Source of the DNA: CAWDBV01 sp963800705 | GTDB taxonomy: Bacteria; Actinomycetota; Thermoleophilia; Solirubrobacterales; 70-9 | Direction of reading: 5' to 3' | Assembly (NCBI GenBank): GCA_963800705.1 | Contig: CAWDBV010000005.1 | Span: 186,001-250,000 of the forward strand | DNA length: 64,000 nt | Part shown: positions 16,359-24,674 of the stretch, in pieces | Numbering within the stretch: the stretch's first letter is position 1 | Layout of the letters: each line of letters begins with the position of its first letter | Translations under genes and position numbers: made by a program | The notes under the pieces: model-generated | Database searches by the model: none | Seen by the model: the letters and a program-made list of their open reading frames with translations, nothing else | What the model was told of the DNA's origin: nothing

Positions 16359-16721
16359 ATGGCGAAGACGAAGCGCAAGCGCACCCGAAAGCACCGCGGC
16401 ACCCAGAGCGGCAGCATCTCCGCCAAGCCCAGGGGCAAGCCCCGCAACCGCGCCGAGGCGCGGGCGCGCGCAGGCCAGCGCAGCGCCAAGCCGAAGGGTC
16501 CGCAGCCGCCGACCTGGGGCGGAGCGGTTCTCAAGGGCTTGCTCGCCGCCGGCCTCTTCTTCGCGCTCTTCGCCGGCATCTTCGGGCGCCCGCTCGGCGC
16601 CTCGGCTCTCACCTCGCTGTTCATGCTCGTCTTCTACATCCCGCTCAGCTACTACGTCGACGGCTTCTTTTACCGGCGCCGGCTCAGCCAGGAGCAGAAG
16701 CAGCGCCAGGCCGGGAAATGA
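16359..16721 (+). CDS. small basic two-helix membrane protein
   Basis: 120 aa. The first 50 residues are very rich in Lys and Arg, so are cytoplasmic and possibly nucleic-acid or lipid-binding. Two hydrophobic helices follow (about residues 58-78 and 84-101), then a charged tail. It lies 10 bp before the metallo-hydrolase gene. Similar small membrane proteins next to housekeeping genes are common in actinobacteria; no function is known. Confidence 0.7.
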   Translation: MAKTKRKRTRKHRGTQSGSISAKPRGKPRNRAEARARAGQRSAKPKGPQPPTWGGAVLKGLLAAGLFFALFAGIFGRPLGASALTSLFMLVFYIPLSYYVDGFFYRRRLSQEQKQRQAGK

Positions 16722-16731
16722 GCGAGCTCCC

Positions 16732-17385
16732 ATGAGCGACCCCGCTCTCGAAGTCCGCTCGTTCACGGTCGGACCGGCGGCCGAGAACTGCTTCCTGATC
16801 AGCAAGCGGGGGTCCGACAGCGCGGTGATCGTCGACCCCGGCGACGAGGCGGAGCGGCTGCTGAAGGCCGCCGACGAGCTCGGGGTGAAGATCGAGGCGA
16901 TCCTGCTCACCCACACCCACCCCGACCACATCGGAGCCGTCGCGCCGGTGGCGAAGGCCACCGGCGCCCCGGTCTGGTGCCCGGAGATCGAGGTCCCGGT
17001 GCTCGCCGACATCAACGCGTTCGTCCCCTTCCCCGGTTGGGGGCCGTTCGAGAGCTACGACGCCGACCACACGGTCGCGGGCGGAGAAAAGCTCGAGCTC
17101 GCCGGGCTCGAGATCGACGTCATCTTCACCCCGGGGCATTCGCCCGGGCACGTCACCTACTCGATCGCGGACGCGGAAGCGCTGTTCTCCGGCGACGTCC
17201 TCTTCCAGGGCTCGGTCGGGAGGGTCGACCTGCCGGGCGGCGACGGACCGACCCTGATGGAGAGCATCCGCGGCCTGGTCGAGGGCCATCCTCCTGAAAC
17301 CACCGTTTATCCGGGCCATATGGGAATCACGACGCTGGGCGCCGAGCGGGCCTCGAATCCCTTCCTCGCCGAGCTGGCTCGCTAG
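16732..17385 (+). CDS. metallo-beta-lactamase-fold hydrolase (glyoxalase II-like)
   Basis: 217 aa. The zinc-binding H-T-H-P-D-H-I-G is at residues about 62-69, a further His lies in P-G-H-S-P-G-H, the bridging Asp in L-F-S-G-D, and the last His in Y-P-G-H-M-G. The early N-C-F-L-I and V-D-P-G-D segments match the glyoxalase II/YcbL subgroup. It would hydrolyse a thioester or related ester in the cytoplasm; exact substrate unknown. It lies just upstream of hisS, an arrangement also seen in other bacteria. Confidence 0.87.
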   Translation: MSDPALEVRSFTVGPAAENCFLISKRGSDSAVIVDPGDEAERLLKAADELGVKIEAILLTHTHPDHIGAVAPVAKATGAPVWCPEIEVPVLADINAFVPFPGWGPFESYDADHTVAGGEKLELAGLEIDVIFTPGHSPGHVTYSIADAEALFSGDVLFQGSVGRVDLPGGDGPTLMESIRGLVEGHPPETTVYPGHMGITTLGAERASNPFLAELAR

Positions 17386-17412
17386 CCGCGCCTGAAAGTA
17401 CGCTCAGGCACG

Positions 17413-18651
17413 ATGGCGGCCAAGTTTCAGGCCCCGAAGGGGACCTTCGACGTCCTTCCCGAGCAGGCCGCGCTTCGCGGCCGGATCGAGCGCGCCGCGG
17501 CCGAGATCTTCGCCCGCGCCGGGTACGGCCGGATCGAGACCCCGGCCTTCGAGGACTCGGAGCTGTTCGCGCGCGGGGTCGGGGAGGCGACCGACATCGT
17601 CCGGAAGGAGATGTTCACGTTCGAGGACCGCGGCGGGCGCAGCGTCACGCTGCGGCCGGAGGGCACGGCGCCGATCTGCCGCGCCTACGCCGAGCACGGC
17701 ATGCACAAGCTGCCCCAGCCGGTGCGGCTCTGGTACTCGGGCCCGTTCTTCCGCTACGAGGCCCCCCAGGCGGGCCGCTTCCGCCAGTTCCAGCAGGTCG
17801 GGGCTGAGGCGATCGGTACCGATTCGCCGCTCGCCGACGCTGAATCGATCATGTTGCTCGACGAGCTGCTGCGCGCGCTCGGGGTGCCCGCCGTGCGGCT
17901 GCGGCTGGCGAGCCTCGGCTCGGCCGCTTCGCGCGCGGCCTACCTCGAGGAGCTGCGCAAGCACCTGCGCGCCAACGAGGACGAGCTCTCAAAAGAGGTC
18001 AAGGGCCGGATCGACGTCAACCCGCTGCGCGCCTTCGATGCCGACGATGACGGGACGCGCGCGGTGATGGAGAAAGCGCCGACGATGCTCGACCGCCTCG
18101 ACGGCGAGGACGCCGACCATTTCGGGCAGGTCCGGGAGCTGCTCGATGCCGCCGGCGTCGCCTACGACCTCGATGGCACCCTGGTCCGCGGCCTCGACTA
18201 CTACACGCGCACCGTGTTCGAGTTCGAGTGCGACCGGCTCGGCGCCCAGTCGGGAATCGGCGGCGGCGGCCGCTACGACGGGCTCGTCGAGGAGCTCGGC
18301 GGGCCGCCGACCGCTGCGGTCGGCTGGGCGGCGGGGGTGGAGCGGATCGCGCTCGCGCTCGGCGACCAGGAAGAGGAGCCGGTGAGCGACGTCTTCGTCG
18401 CCGCCGAGGACGGTTCGAGGGCGGCGGCGCTGACCCTGGTGACCGAGCTGCGCCGCGCCGGCTACACGGCCGAGTCCGATCTCGCCGGTCGCAGCCTCAA
18501 GGGACAGATGAAGCAGGCCGATCGGGTTGGGGCGAAGCTGGCGGTGATCCTCGAGGCGGAGGGGGCACCGCAGCTCCGCAATATGGAGCGTGGGGAGCAG
18601 CGCGACGTCGACCTCGACCGGGTCGTCGACGAAGTCGAGGCCGAGCTGTGA
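17413..18651 (+). CDS. hisS: histidyl-tRNA synthetase
   Basis: 412 aa class II synthetase charging tRNA-His. Opening P-K-G-T-F-D-V-L-P and motif 1 G-Y-G-R-I-E-T-P are followed by motif 2 in R-P-E-G-T-A-P-I-C-R-A-Y with W-Y-S-G-P-F-F-R-Y-E, the His-specific loop G-L-D-Y-Y-T-R-T-V-F-E, and motif 3 around G-G-G-R-Y-D. An anticodon-binding domain fills the last about 90 residues. Length is normal. The stop overlaps the GTG start of aspS, so the two synthetases are translationally coupled. Confidence 0.97.
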   Translation: MAAKFQAPKGTFDVLPEQAALRGRIERAAAEIFARAGYGRIETPAFEDSELFARGVGEATDIVRKEMFTFEDRGGRSVTLRPEGTAPICRAYAEHGMHKLPQPVRLWYSGPFFRYEAPQAGRFRQFQQVGAEAIGTDSPLADAESIMLLDELLRALGVPAVRLRLASLGSAASRAAYLEELRKHLRANEDELSKEVKGRIDVNPLRAFDADDDGTRAVMEKAPTMLDRLDGEDADHFGQVRELLDAAGVAYDLDGTLVRGLDYYTRTVFEFECDRLGAQSGIGGGGRYDGLVEELGGPPTAAVGWAAGVERIALALGDQEEEPVSDVFVAAEDGSRAAALTLVTELRRAGYTAESDLAGRSLKGQMKQADRVGAKLAVILEAEGAPQLRNMERGEQRDVDLDRVVDEVEAEL

Positions 18652-20477
18652 GCGAGCTCCCGCCTCCGCCGAAGGCGAATGAGTACCGCGACGCCTGGTG
18701 CGGCTCGGTGCTTGCCGACCGTGTCGACTCGGAGGTCCGCGTCGCCGGCTGGGTGCACCGCCGCCGCGACCACGGCGGCCTGATCTTCATCGACCTCCGC
18801 GACCGCACCGGGCTCGTGCAGCTCGTCTTCGATCCCGACCAGGCGGGAGACGCCTTCGGGCTCGGTCACGAGCTCCGCCCCGAGCACGTGCTCAGTGCCC
18901 ACGGCACGGTGGTGCGGCGCTCCGAGGAGACGGTCAATCCGTCGATCCCGACCGGCGAGGTCGAAATCAAGGTCACCGACGCGACGCTGCTCGCGGCTGC
19001 CGAGACGCCGCCGTTCGAGATCGAGGGCTTCTCGGGGGAGGTGAGCGAGGAGGCGCGGCTCCGCCACCGCTATCTCGACTTGCGTCGCGAGCGGATGCGC
19101 GAGGGGCTCGAGCTCCGGGACCGCGCGGTCCGCGAGATGCGCGCCTTCCTCGCCGCGGAAGGGTTTCTCGAGGTCGAGACGCCGATCCTGACCCGCTCGA
19201 CGCCCGAGGGCGCGCGCGACTTCCTGGTCCCGAGCCGCCTCCAGCAGGGCAGCCTCTACGCGCTGCCGCAGTCGCCGCAGCTGTTCAAGCAACTTCTGAT
19301 GGTCGGCGGGCTCGAGCGCTATTTCCAGATCGCGCGCTGCTTTCGCGACGAGGACCAGCGCGCCGACCGCCAGCTCGACTTCACCCAGCTCGACATCGAG
19401 ATGTCGTTCGTGACCGTCGACGACGTGATCGAGCTCAACGAGCGGCTGCTCGAACGGGTCCTGGGCGCCGCCGGGGTCGAGGTCTCGGCTCCGTTCAAGC
19501 GCCTTCCCTACGACGAGGCGATCGCGCGCTATGGCACCGACCGCCCCGACACCCGTTTCGGGCTCGAGATCTCCGAGCTCACCGAGCATCTGCGCGGCAC
19601 CGAGTTCAACGCGTTCGGCGGGGTGATCGAGGACGGCGGCGTCGTCCGCGGCTTCAACGCGGGCGCCCGCGACCTCTCCCGCGGCGAGCTCGACGGCCTC
19701 GTCGACGAGGCGCAGGAGATCGGCGCCAAGGGGCTCGTCTGGGCGATCGTCGAGGGCGAGGGATGGAAATCGCCGATCGCCAAATTCCTCTCCGCCGAGG
19801 AGATCGCCGCGATAAACGGCACGCTCGGCGCAAAGGAAGGCGATCTGCTGCTGATCGTCGCCGACAAGGCGCCGCTGGCCGCGGCGGTGCTCGGCGAGCT
19901 CCGCGAGCGGCTCGGGAACCGTTGGGAGCTCGCCGATCAAGGGGCCCAGGAACTGCTCTGGATCGTCGACTGGCCTCTGTTCTCCTACAACGAGGAGGAG
20001 GGGCGCTGGGATCCGCTCCACCATCCGTTCACGCGGCCCGACGGCGATCTCGATCCCGCCGCCCCGGGCGACGCGCGGGCGCTCGCCTACGACGTGGTCT
20101 GGAACGGGGTCGAGATCGGGGGCGGCTCGATCCGTATCAACGACCCCGAGCTGCAGGGCCGTGCCTTCGAGGTGCTCGGGATCGGGGCCGAGGAGGCCGA
20201 ACAGCGCTTCGGGTTCCTGCTCGAGGCGCTCCGCTACGGTGCCCCCCCGCACGGTGGAATCGCCTACGGCGTTGATCGGATAGCGGCGATACTTCACGGT
20301 GCCGAGTCAATTCGAGAGGTGATCGCCTTCCCGAAGACAGCCTCAGGAGCGGATCCGCTCACCGGCGCGCCCGCGCCGGTCGAAGACGAGCAGCTGCGCG
20401 AGCTCGGCCTCGCGCTGCGTAAGCCGGCGTCCCGGACGCGAAGCGGAGGAGACGCCGATACGGGAGAAAAGAGCTGA
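18648..20477 (+). CDS. aspS: aspartyl-tRNA synthetase (bacterial type)
   Basis: 609 aa from GTG 18648 (GTGA overlap with hisS). The OB-fold anticodon domain covers residues about 15-120 (V-A-G-W-V-H-R-R-R-D-H-G-G). The class II catalytic core includes the motif 2 region F-R-D-E-D-Q-R-A-D-R-Q, T-Q-L-D-I-E-M-S-F, a bacterial GAD insertion in the middle, and motif 3 near Y-G-V-D-R-I-A-A-I. It ends with I-R-E-V-I-A-F-P-K plus a tail of about 50 residues. Whether it is discriminating or also charges tRNA-Asn cannot be told here. Confidence 0.97.
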   Translation: MSELPPPPKANEYRDAWCGSVLADRVDSEVRVAGWVHRRRDHGGLIFIDLRDRTGLVQLVFDPDQAGDAFGLGHELRPEHVLSAHGTVVRRSEETVNPSIPTGEVEIKVTDATLLAAAETPPFEIEGFSGEVSEEARLRHRYLDLRRERMREGLELRDRAVREMRAFLAAEGFLEVETPILTRSTPEGARDFLVPSRLQQGSLYALPQSPQLFKQLLMVGGLERYFQIARCFRDEDQRADRQLDFTQLDIEMSFVTVDDVIELNERLLERVLGAAGVEVSAPFKRLPYDEAIARYGTDRPDTRFGLEISELTEHLRGTEFNAFGGVIEDGGVVRGFNAGARDLSRGELDGLVDEAQEIGAKGLVWAIVEGEGWKSPIAKFLSAEEIAAINGTLGAKEGDLLLIVADKAPLAAAVLGELRERLGNRWELADQGAQELLWIVDWPLFSYNEEEGRWDPLHHPFTRPDGDLDPAAPGDARALAYDVVWNGVEIGGGSIRINDPELQGRAFEVLGIGAEEAEQRFGFLLEALRYGAPPHGGIAYGVDRIAAILHGAESIREVIAFPKTASGADPLTGAPAPVEDEQLRELGLALRKPASRTRSGGDADTGEKS

Positions 20478-21928
20478 TGGAGGGCAGGCCGCCGCCGCCT
20501 CCCCCCGAGGACGAGTTCGGCGACATAGATCCGCGCTACAGGGAAGACCCGGCCTACCAGCCGCGCGAGCGCGATCCGACCACCGGCGAGCGGATCCTGC
20601 CGCAGCGGCCCTCGACGGTCGGCGACACCGATACCGGCGAGCGACCGGCGACCGGCGAGCGACCGGCGACCGGCGAGCGACCGGCGACCGGCGAGCGACC
20701 GGCGACCGGCGAGCGACCGACCACCCGCGAGCGCCCGCTCCCCGGAGGGGTGCCCCCGGGCGAGGGCCCGCCGCCGGGCGGCCGCCGCCACCGCCGCCAC
20801 CGTGAGCTGCCGGCGAAGGTGCGCCGCCGGCAGGCGATCGGCGCCGGGCTGGTCGTTGTCGGCGTCCTGGTTGCCGGTGCGCTGCTGCTCACCGGCGGCG
20901 ACGGAGACGATAAGCCGGCGCCGCCCGAGGTCTCCGAGCTGCCGGTCAGCAAGCTGATCGGCCAGACCGTGGTTGGCCGGCTGCCCGGCTCAGGCCCCAG
21001 CAAGGAGATGCTGAAGCGGGTCCGCAAGGGCCAGCTCGGCGGGGTGATCGTCTTCCCGCGCAACGAGGAGTCACTGCGCGCCGACGTCCGCAAGCTGCAA
21101 AAGGTCGCCGCCAAGGGCGGCAACCCGCCGCTGATCATCGCCATCGACCAGGAGGGCGGCAAGGTGAAGCGGCTGCCGGGGCCGCCGACGCAGTCGCCGG
21201 CCATGCTCGGCCAGGGTGGCAGCACCGACGCGGCGCGCATGCAGGGCGAGCAAACCGGGCGCTACCTCTCCGGGGCCGGCGTGAACGTCAACCTCGCCCC
21301 CGACGCCGACATCTCCCATCCGGAGGCCCCGGACACGATTCGCGAGCGGAGCTTCGGCGAGGACCCGGCGCGGGTCAGCGAGCTGACGATCGCGTTCGCC
21401 GAAGGAATGGAGTCGAACGGGGTCGCGGCCACCTTCAAGCACTTCCCCGGCCTCGGGCTCACGACTCAGAACACCGACACCAAGGCGGCGACGATCCCGG
21501 CCCCGCGCCCGGATCTCGAGGGCGAGATGGTGCCGTTCGCCGACGCGATCGAGGCCGGTGCGGCCCCGCTGGTGATGCTCTCGACCGCCATCTATCCGGC
21601 ACTCGGCTCTGGCGACCCGGCGGCCTGGGCGCCCCCGATCGTGACCGACGAGCTCCGCGAGCGGCTCGGCTTCGACGGGGTCGCGATCACCGACGACCTC
21701 GAGGGCCAGGCGGTGAAAAGCGAGCTGTCGCCCGACCGTGCGGCGGCACGGGCGCTCGCGGCGGGGGTCGACATCGTCCTGTTCGCGAAGGGCGTCGGCA
21801 CCTCGGCGGATGCGTACGAGAGCCTCGTCAGGCAGGCCGGCAAGGGCGGGGTTCCGCGCCCCGCGCTCGAGAGCGCCTACGAGCGCATCCTCGAGCTCAA
21901 AGAGAGCTTCCCGAGCCGGGCGGGATAG
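20477..21928 (+). CDS. membrane-anchored glycoside hydrolase family 3 (NagZ-like) protein
   Basis: 483 aa, ATG overlapping the aspS stop by one base. A disordered cytoplasmic tail (residues 1-115) holds tandem T-G-E-R-P-A repeats and a basic patch. One membrane helix (about 119-138) follows, then a GH3 domain outside. GH3 marks are A-I-D-Q-E-G-G, F-K-H-F-P-G-L-G and the nucleophile region A-I-T-D-D-L-E. NagZ enzymes remove N-acetylglucosamine from muropeptides. The usual Asp-Ser-His acid/base loop is not present (N-T-D-T-K occurs instead), so catalysis may differ. Confidence 0.85.
   Translation: MEGRPPPPPPEDEFGDIDPRYREDPAYQPRERDPTTGERILPQRPSTVGDTDTGERPATGERPATGERPATGERPATGERPTTRERPLPGGVPPGEGPPPGGRRHRRHRELPAKVRRRQAIGAGLVVVGVLVAGALLLTGGDGDDKPAPPEVSELPVSKLIGQTVVGRLPGSGPSKEMLKRVRKGQLGGVIVFPRNEESLRADVRKLQKVAAKGGNPPLIIAIDQEGGKVKRLPGPPTQSPAMLGQGGSTDAARMQGEQTGRYLSGAGVNVNLAPDADISHPEAPDTIRERSFGEDPARVSELTIAFAEGMESNGVAATFKHFPGLGLTTQNTDTKAATIPAPRPDLEGEMVPFADAIEAGAAPLVMLSTAIYPALGSGDPAAWAPPIVTDELRERLGFDGVAITDDLEGQAVKSELSPDRAAARALAAGVDIVLFAKGVGTSADAYESLVRQAGKGGVPRPALESAYERILELKESFPSRAG
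20633..20719 (+). repeat. 18-bp in-frame tandem repeat encoding T-G-E-R-P-A
   Basis: Four perfect 18-bp copies (20633-20704) plus a 15-bp partial fifth copy, all in frame inside the GH3 gene. Identical at DNA level, so recent expansion by slippage is likely and copy number may vary among strains. Confidence 0.9.
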
Positions 21929-21938
21929 GGTGCCCGCC

Positions 21939-22901
21939 ATGCGAGAGGCGCTGAAGCCCGAGGACACCCGCGACGGGCTCCGCATGCTGGGCGGCCTGGT
22001 GTTCGGGATCGGCGTCCTGATGCTGGTGCTCCGCAAGGGCGAGGACTGGGGCGACTTCCCGTCGTTCGTCCTCTACGTGATTCCCGCCGTCGTCCTCTAC
22101 GGCGGCGCGCTCGCAACCGTCGACGACACCGGCGGCCTGCGCCCATGGCAGGCCGTTTGGAGCGTCTTCGGGCTCGTCTTCGTGCCGCTCGCCTTGCTTC
22201 AGCTGGTCGAGCTGGTCGGCGGCAACCCGGACGCCTCCCTGAACACGTTCTGGGTGTTCGCGATCACCGCGGGGCTGGCTTTCTACGCCGGGATCGTGAT
22301 CGGGGTCCGCTTCCAGATCCTCGCCGGCGCGATCGCTTCACTGATCGCCTGGTCGGCGCTCTGGGACGAGCTGCTCGGCGACGGGGGCATCGGCGAGCAC
22401 ATCACCGCCTACAGGATTGTGCTCGGCGTGCTCGCTGGGGCGCTGATCTACTTCGGGATACGGCTCTGGCGGGAGGATCGCGACAAGGGGCTGGAGCGGT
22501 TCGAGGAGCTGCTCACCGGGGGAGGGATCGCCGCGGTTTTCGCCGGCGGGCTCGGGATCAGCGCGGCGGTCAACCTGGCGCCGATCCCGATCCCGGGTTT
22601 CGACGGCGCCGACACGAACGTCTTCTGGGATCTGCTGCTGCTCGCCGTCTCGCTGGTTCTGATCGGCGCGGGGACCCTGCTCGGGATTCGCGGGCCGACC
22701 TACGTCGGCGCGGTCGGGCTCGCCTTCTTCCTCTTCATCGTCGGCTTCGACCTCGATTCGGACAGCCCCGAGCCGACCAACCTCGGCATCTGGCCGCTGG
22801 CGCTGATTTTGGTCGGCGGCGGCGCCGTCTATCTCAGCCTCACCGACTACACCCTCGGCGACCGGCCCCGCCAATGGGTGAAATCGTTGCGCGGCCGGTA
22901 G
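21939..22901 (+). CDS. polytopic membrane protein (DUF2157-like layout)
   Basis: 320 aa from ATG 21939. Ten or so hydrophobic segments are separated by short charged loops; an early segment reads G-L-R-M-L-G-G-L-V-F-G-I-G-V. There is no catalytic motif or signature of a transporter family that I can name. It follows the GH3 gene after 10 bp, so an envelope-related role is possible from context only. An upstream in-frame GTG (21930) is an alternative start. Confidence 0.75.
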   Translation: MREALKPEDTRDGLRMLGGLVFGIGVLMLVLRKGEDWGDFPSFVLYVIPAVVLYGGALATVDDTGGLRPWQAVWSVFGLVFVPLALLQLVELVGGNPDASLNTFWVFAITAGLAFYAGIVIGVRFQILAGAIASLIAWSALWDELLGDGGIGEHITAYRIVLGVLAGALIYFGIRLWREDRDKGLERFEELLTGGGIAAVFAGGLGISAAVNLAPIPIPGFDGADTNVFWDLLLLAVSLVLIGAGTLLGIRGPTYVGAVGLAFFLFIVGFDLDSDSPEPTNLGIWPLALILVGGGAVYLSLTDYTLGDRPRQWVKSLRGR

Positions 22902-23092
22902 TAGACTGGCCGTAGGCCCGAGCCTGTACGCCAGTCGTCCTCATTTGACCCAACACATTTGGCTACGGGAGTCGATTTCCGGTCCGCCCCTTGGGGTTTT
23001 CCGGTAGACACCCACCTGTTCCGACGGGTTCTCAGCCAGGGCGACAGCGGCCGGTTGGGGCCACCTACTTCCAATCGCCTTCACCTGCACCT
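22902..23092 (+). other. structured non-coding gap, candidate RNA or leader of mnmA
   Basis: 191 bp without a convincing gene, unusually long for this compact window. The stretch 22904-22935 can form a long hairpin (ACTGG, CGT and AGGC segments pairing with GCCT, ACG and CCAGT). Further in, CGATT, GGT and GCCCC (22973-22990) can pair with GGGGC, ACC and AATCG (23057-23076), enclosing about 65 nt. The T-richer centre contrasts with surrounding GC. It could be a small RNA (size fits a 6S-type RNA) or a 5' leader; I recognise no named family. Confidence 0.3.
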
Positions 23093-24535
23093 ATGGCCTC
23101 CGAGGCCCTGAGACGCTTCCACGAAGATCGCTCCCGCCGCGGGCCGGCGCCCGAGGGCGCGCAGGTCGGCGCCGCGGGCGGCGCGCCGTGTGGCGACCTG
23201 ATCCGGATCGCGCTGCTCGTCCGCGACGGCGCTGTCGAGCGGGCGCGCTTCGATGCCGAGGGCTGCGCCGCGGCGCTCGCCGCGGGGGCCGCGACCTGCG
23301 AGCTCGCCGAGGGCTCGGCCGTCCTCGACTGCGCGCTGATCGATTCAGGCGCGATCAGCGATGCGCTCGGCGGGCTCTCCGCGGCCCACGCCCACGCCGC
23401 CGGGCTGGCAGCCGACGCGCTCCACCGTGCGCTTGCGGCGCTCGCGTCATCGGGTGAGGGCATCGCCGCGGCCGGCGACCGCCCGCGCGTCCTCGTCGCG
23501 CTCAGCGGCGGCGTCGACTCGGCTGTCGCCGGGCTGCTCGAGCGCCGCCGCGGCGCCGAGGTCGTCGCTGTGACGCTGAAGCTGTGGGCCGACCGCGCCA
23601 CCGACGGCACCCGCAGCTGCTGCTCGCCAGAGGCGGTGCTCGGGGCGCGGCGGCTCGCGCACTCGCTCGGCATGCCCCACCTGACGCTCGATCTCGAGCC
23701 CGGGTTCAGGGAGACCGTGGTCGAGGACTTCCTCGCCGGCTACGCGGCGGGGCGGACGCCGAACCCGTGTGTGCGCTGCAACGGCGAGCTGCGGATCGAC
23801 GCGATGATCGAGCTCGCCGATCGCCTCGGCGCCGATGCGCTGGTCACCGGGCACTACGCGCGGCTCGTCGACGACGGCGAGGGGCCGCTGCTCGCCGCGG
23901 CCGCCGACCCGGGCAAGGACCAGACGCACATGCTCTCGGCGCTGCGCCCGGACTCGCTGGCGCGGCTCCGCTTCCCGCTCGCCGAGCTCCGCAAGCCGGA
24001 GGTGCGCTCGATCGCCGCCGACGCCGGGCTGGCGGTTGCGCGCCAGCCCGAGAGCCAGGACCTCTGCTTCCTCGCCGGGACCGGCAAGCGCGAGTTCCTG
24101 CGCCGCCACGCGCGGCTCGAGGACCGAAGCGGCGAGATCGTCGATGAGGACGGGCGCGTGCTCGGGACCCACCGCGGCCACCACCACTTCACGGTCGGGC
24201 AGCGGCGCGGGATCGGGGTCGCGGCCGGCGAGCCCCTCTACGTGCTCGGCAAGGACGCGGGCTCGAACCGGGTCGTGGTCGGCAGGCGCGAGAGGCTTGC
24301 GGCGCGCTCGGTCCGGCTTCGCGGCACGACGCTGCACCGGTCCGCGGGCCGGGTCAACCGCGTCCGGATCCGCCATCACTCGGCCCCGCTGCCGTGCAGC
24401 GTCGAGCGGCCGAGCGGCGAGCCCGGCGACGAGCTGCTCGCTTCGCTCGAAACCCCGGCTTACGGGGTCGCCCCGGGCCAGACCGCGTCGCTTCTCGACG
24501 GCGATCTGGTCGTCGGGCACGGCACGATTGCGTGA
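23093..24535 (+). CDS. mnmA: NifU-like domain fused to tRNA 2-thiouridylase MnmA
   Basis: 480 aa. Residues about 25-120 resemble an IscU/NifU scaffold: A-P-C-G-D-L-I-R-I, then F-D-A-E-G-C-A-A-A-L-A-A-G-A. The third scaffold Cys is Ala here (A-H-A-A-G-L-A-A-D-A). MnmA follows: P-loop L-S-G-G-V-D-S-A, R-S-C-C-S-P-E, catalytic Cys in N-P-C-V-R-C-N and second Cys in Q-D-L-C-F-L. MnmA uses ATP and relayed sulfur to make s2U34 in tRNA Lys, Glu and Gln. The fusion suggests the scaffold domain helps deliver sulfur or a cluster. ATG 23093 gives a sensible N-terminus. Confidence 0.93.
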   Translation: MASEALRRFHEDRSRRGPAPEGAQVGAAGGAPCGDLIRIALLVRDGAVERARFDAEGCAAALAAGAATCELAEGSAVLDCALIDSGAISDALGGLSAAHAHAAGLAADALHRALAALASSGEGIAAAGDRPRVLVALSGGVDSAVAGLLERRRGAEVVAVTLKLWADRATDGTRSCCSPEAVLGARRLAHSLGMPHLTLDLEPGFRETVVEDFLAGYAAGRTPNPCVRCNGELRIDAMIELADRLGADALVTGHYARLVDDGEGPLLAAAADPGKDQTHMLSALRPDSLARLRFPLAELRKPEVRSIAADAGLAVARQPESQDLCFLAGTGKREFLRRHARLEDRSGEIVDEDGRVLGTHRGHHHFTVGQRRGIGVAAGEPLYVLGKDAGSNRVVVGRRERLAARSVRLRGTTLHRSAGRVNRVRIRHHSAPLPCSVERPSGEPGDELLASLETPAYGVAPGQTASLLDGDLVVGHGTIA

Positions 24536-24674
24536 GCGGATCTAGACAAAGGTGGGGCGCCGAAGTCCCTGCTTTCGGCTAGGCTCGCCGCTCCAAATCG
24601 ACGCTGAAAGTGTTCAGGTCGAGGAAGGGCGTTGCCTGCATCCGCAGGACACGGAACGACACAGGAGGGAAGTA

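Noticed and set aside
18462..20297. Long minus-strand open frame opposite aspS
   Set aside because: Antisense shadow of a full-length aspartyl-tRNA synthetase gene.
20633..20719. Possible CRISPR-like repeat array
   Set aside because: The repeats are contiguous, in frame and without spacers; they encode a protein tail.
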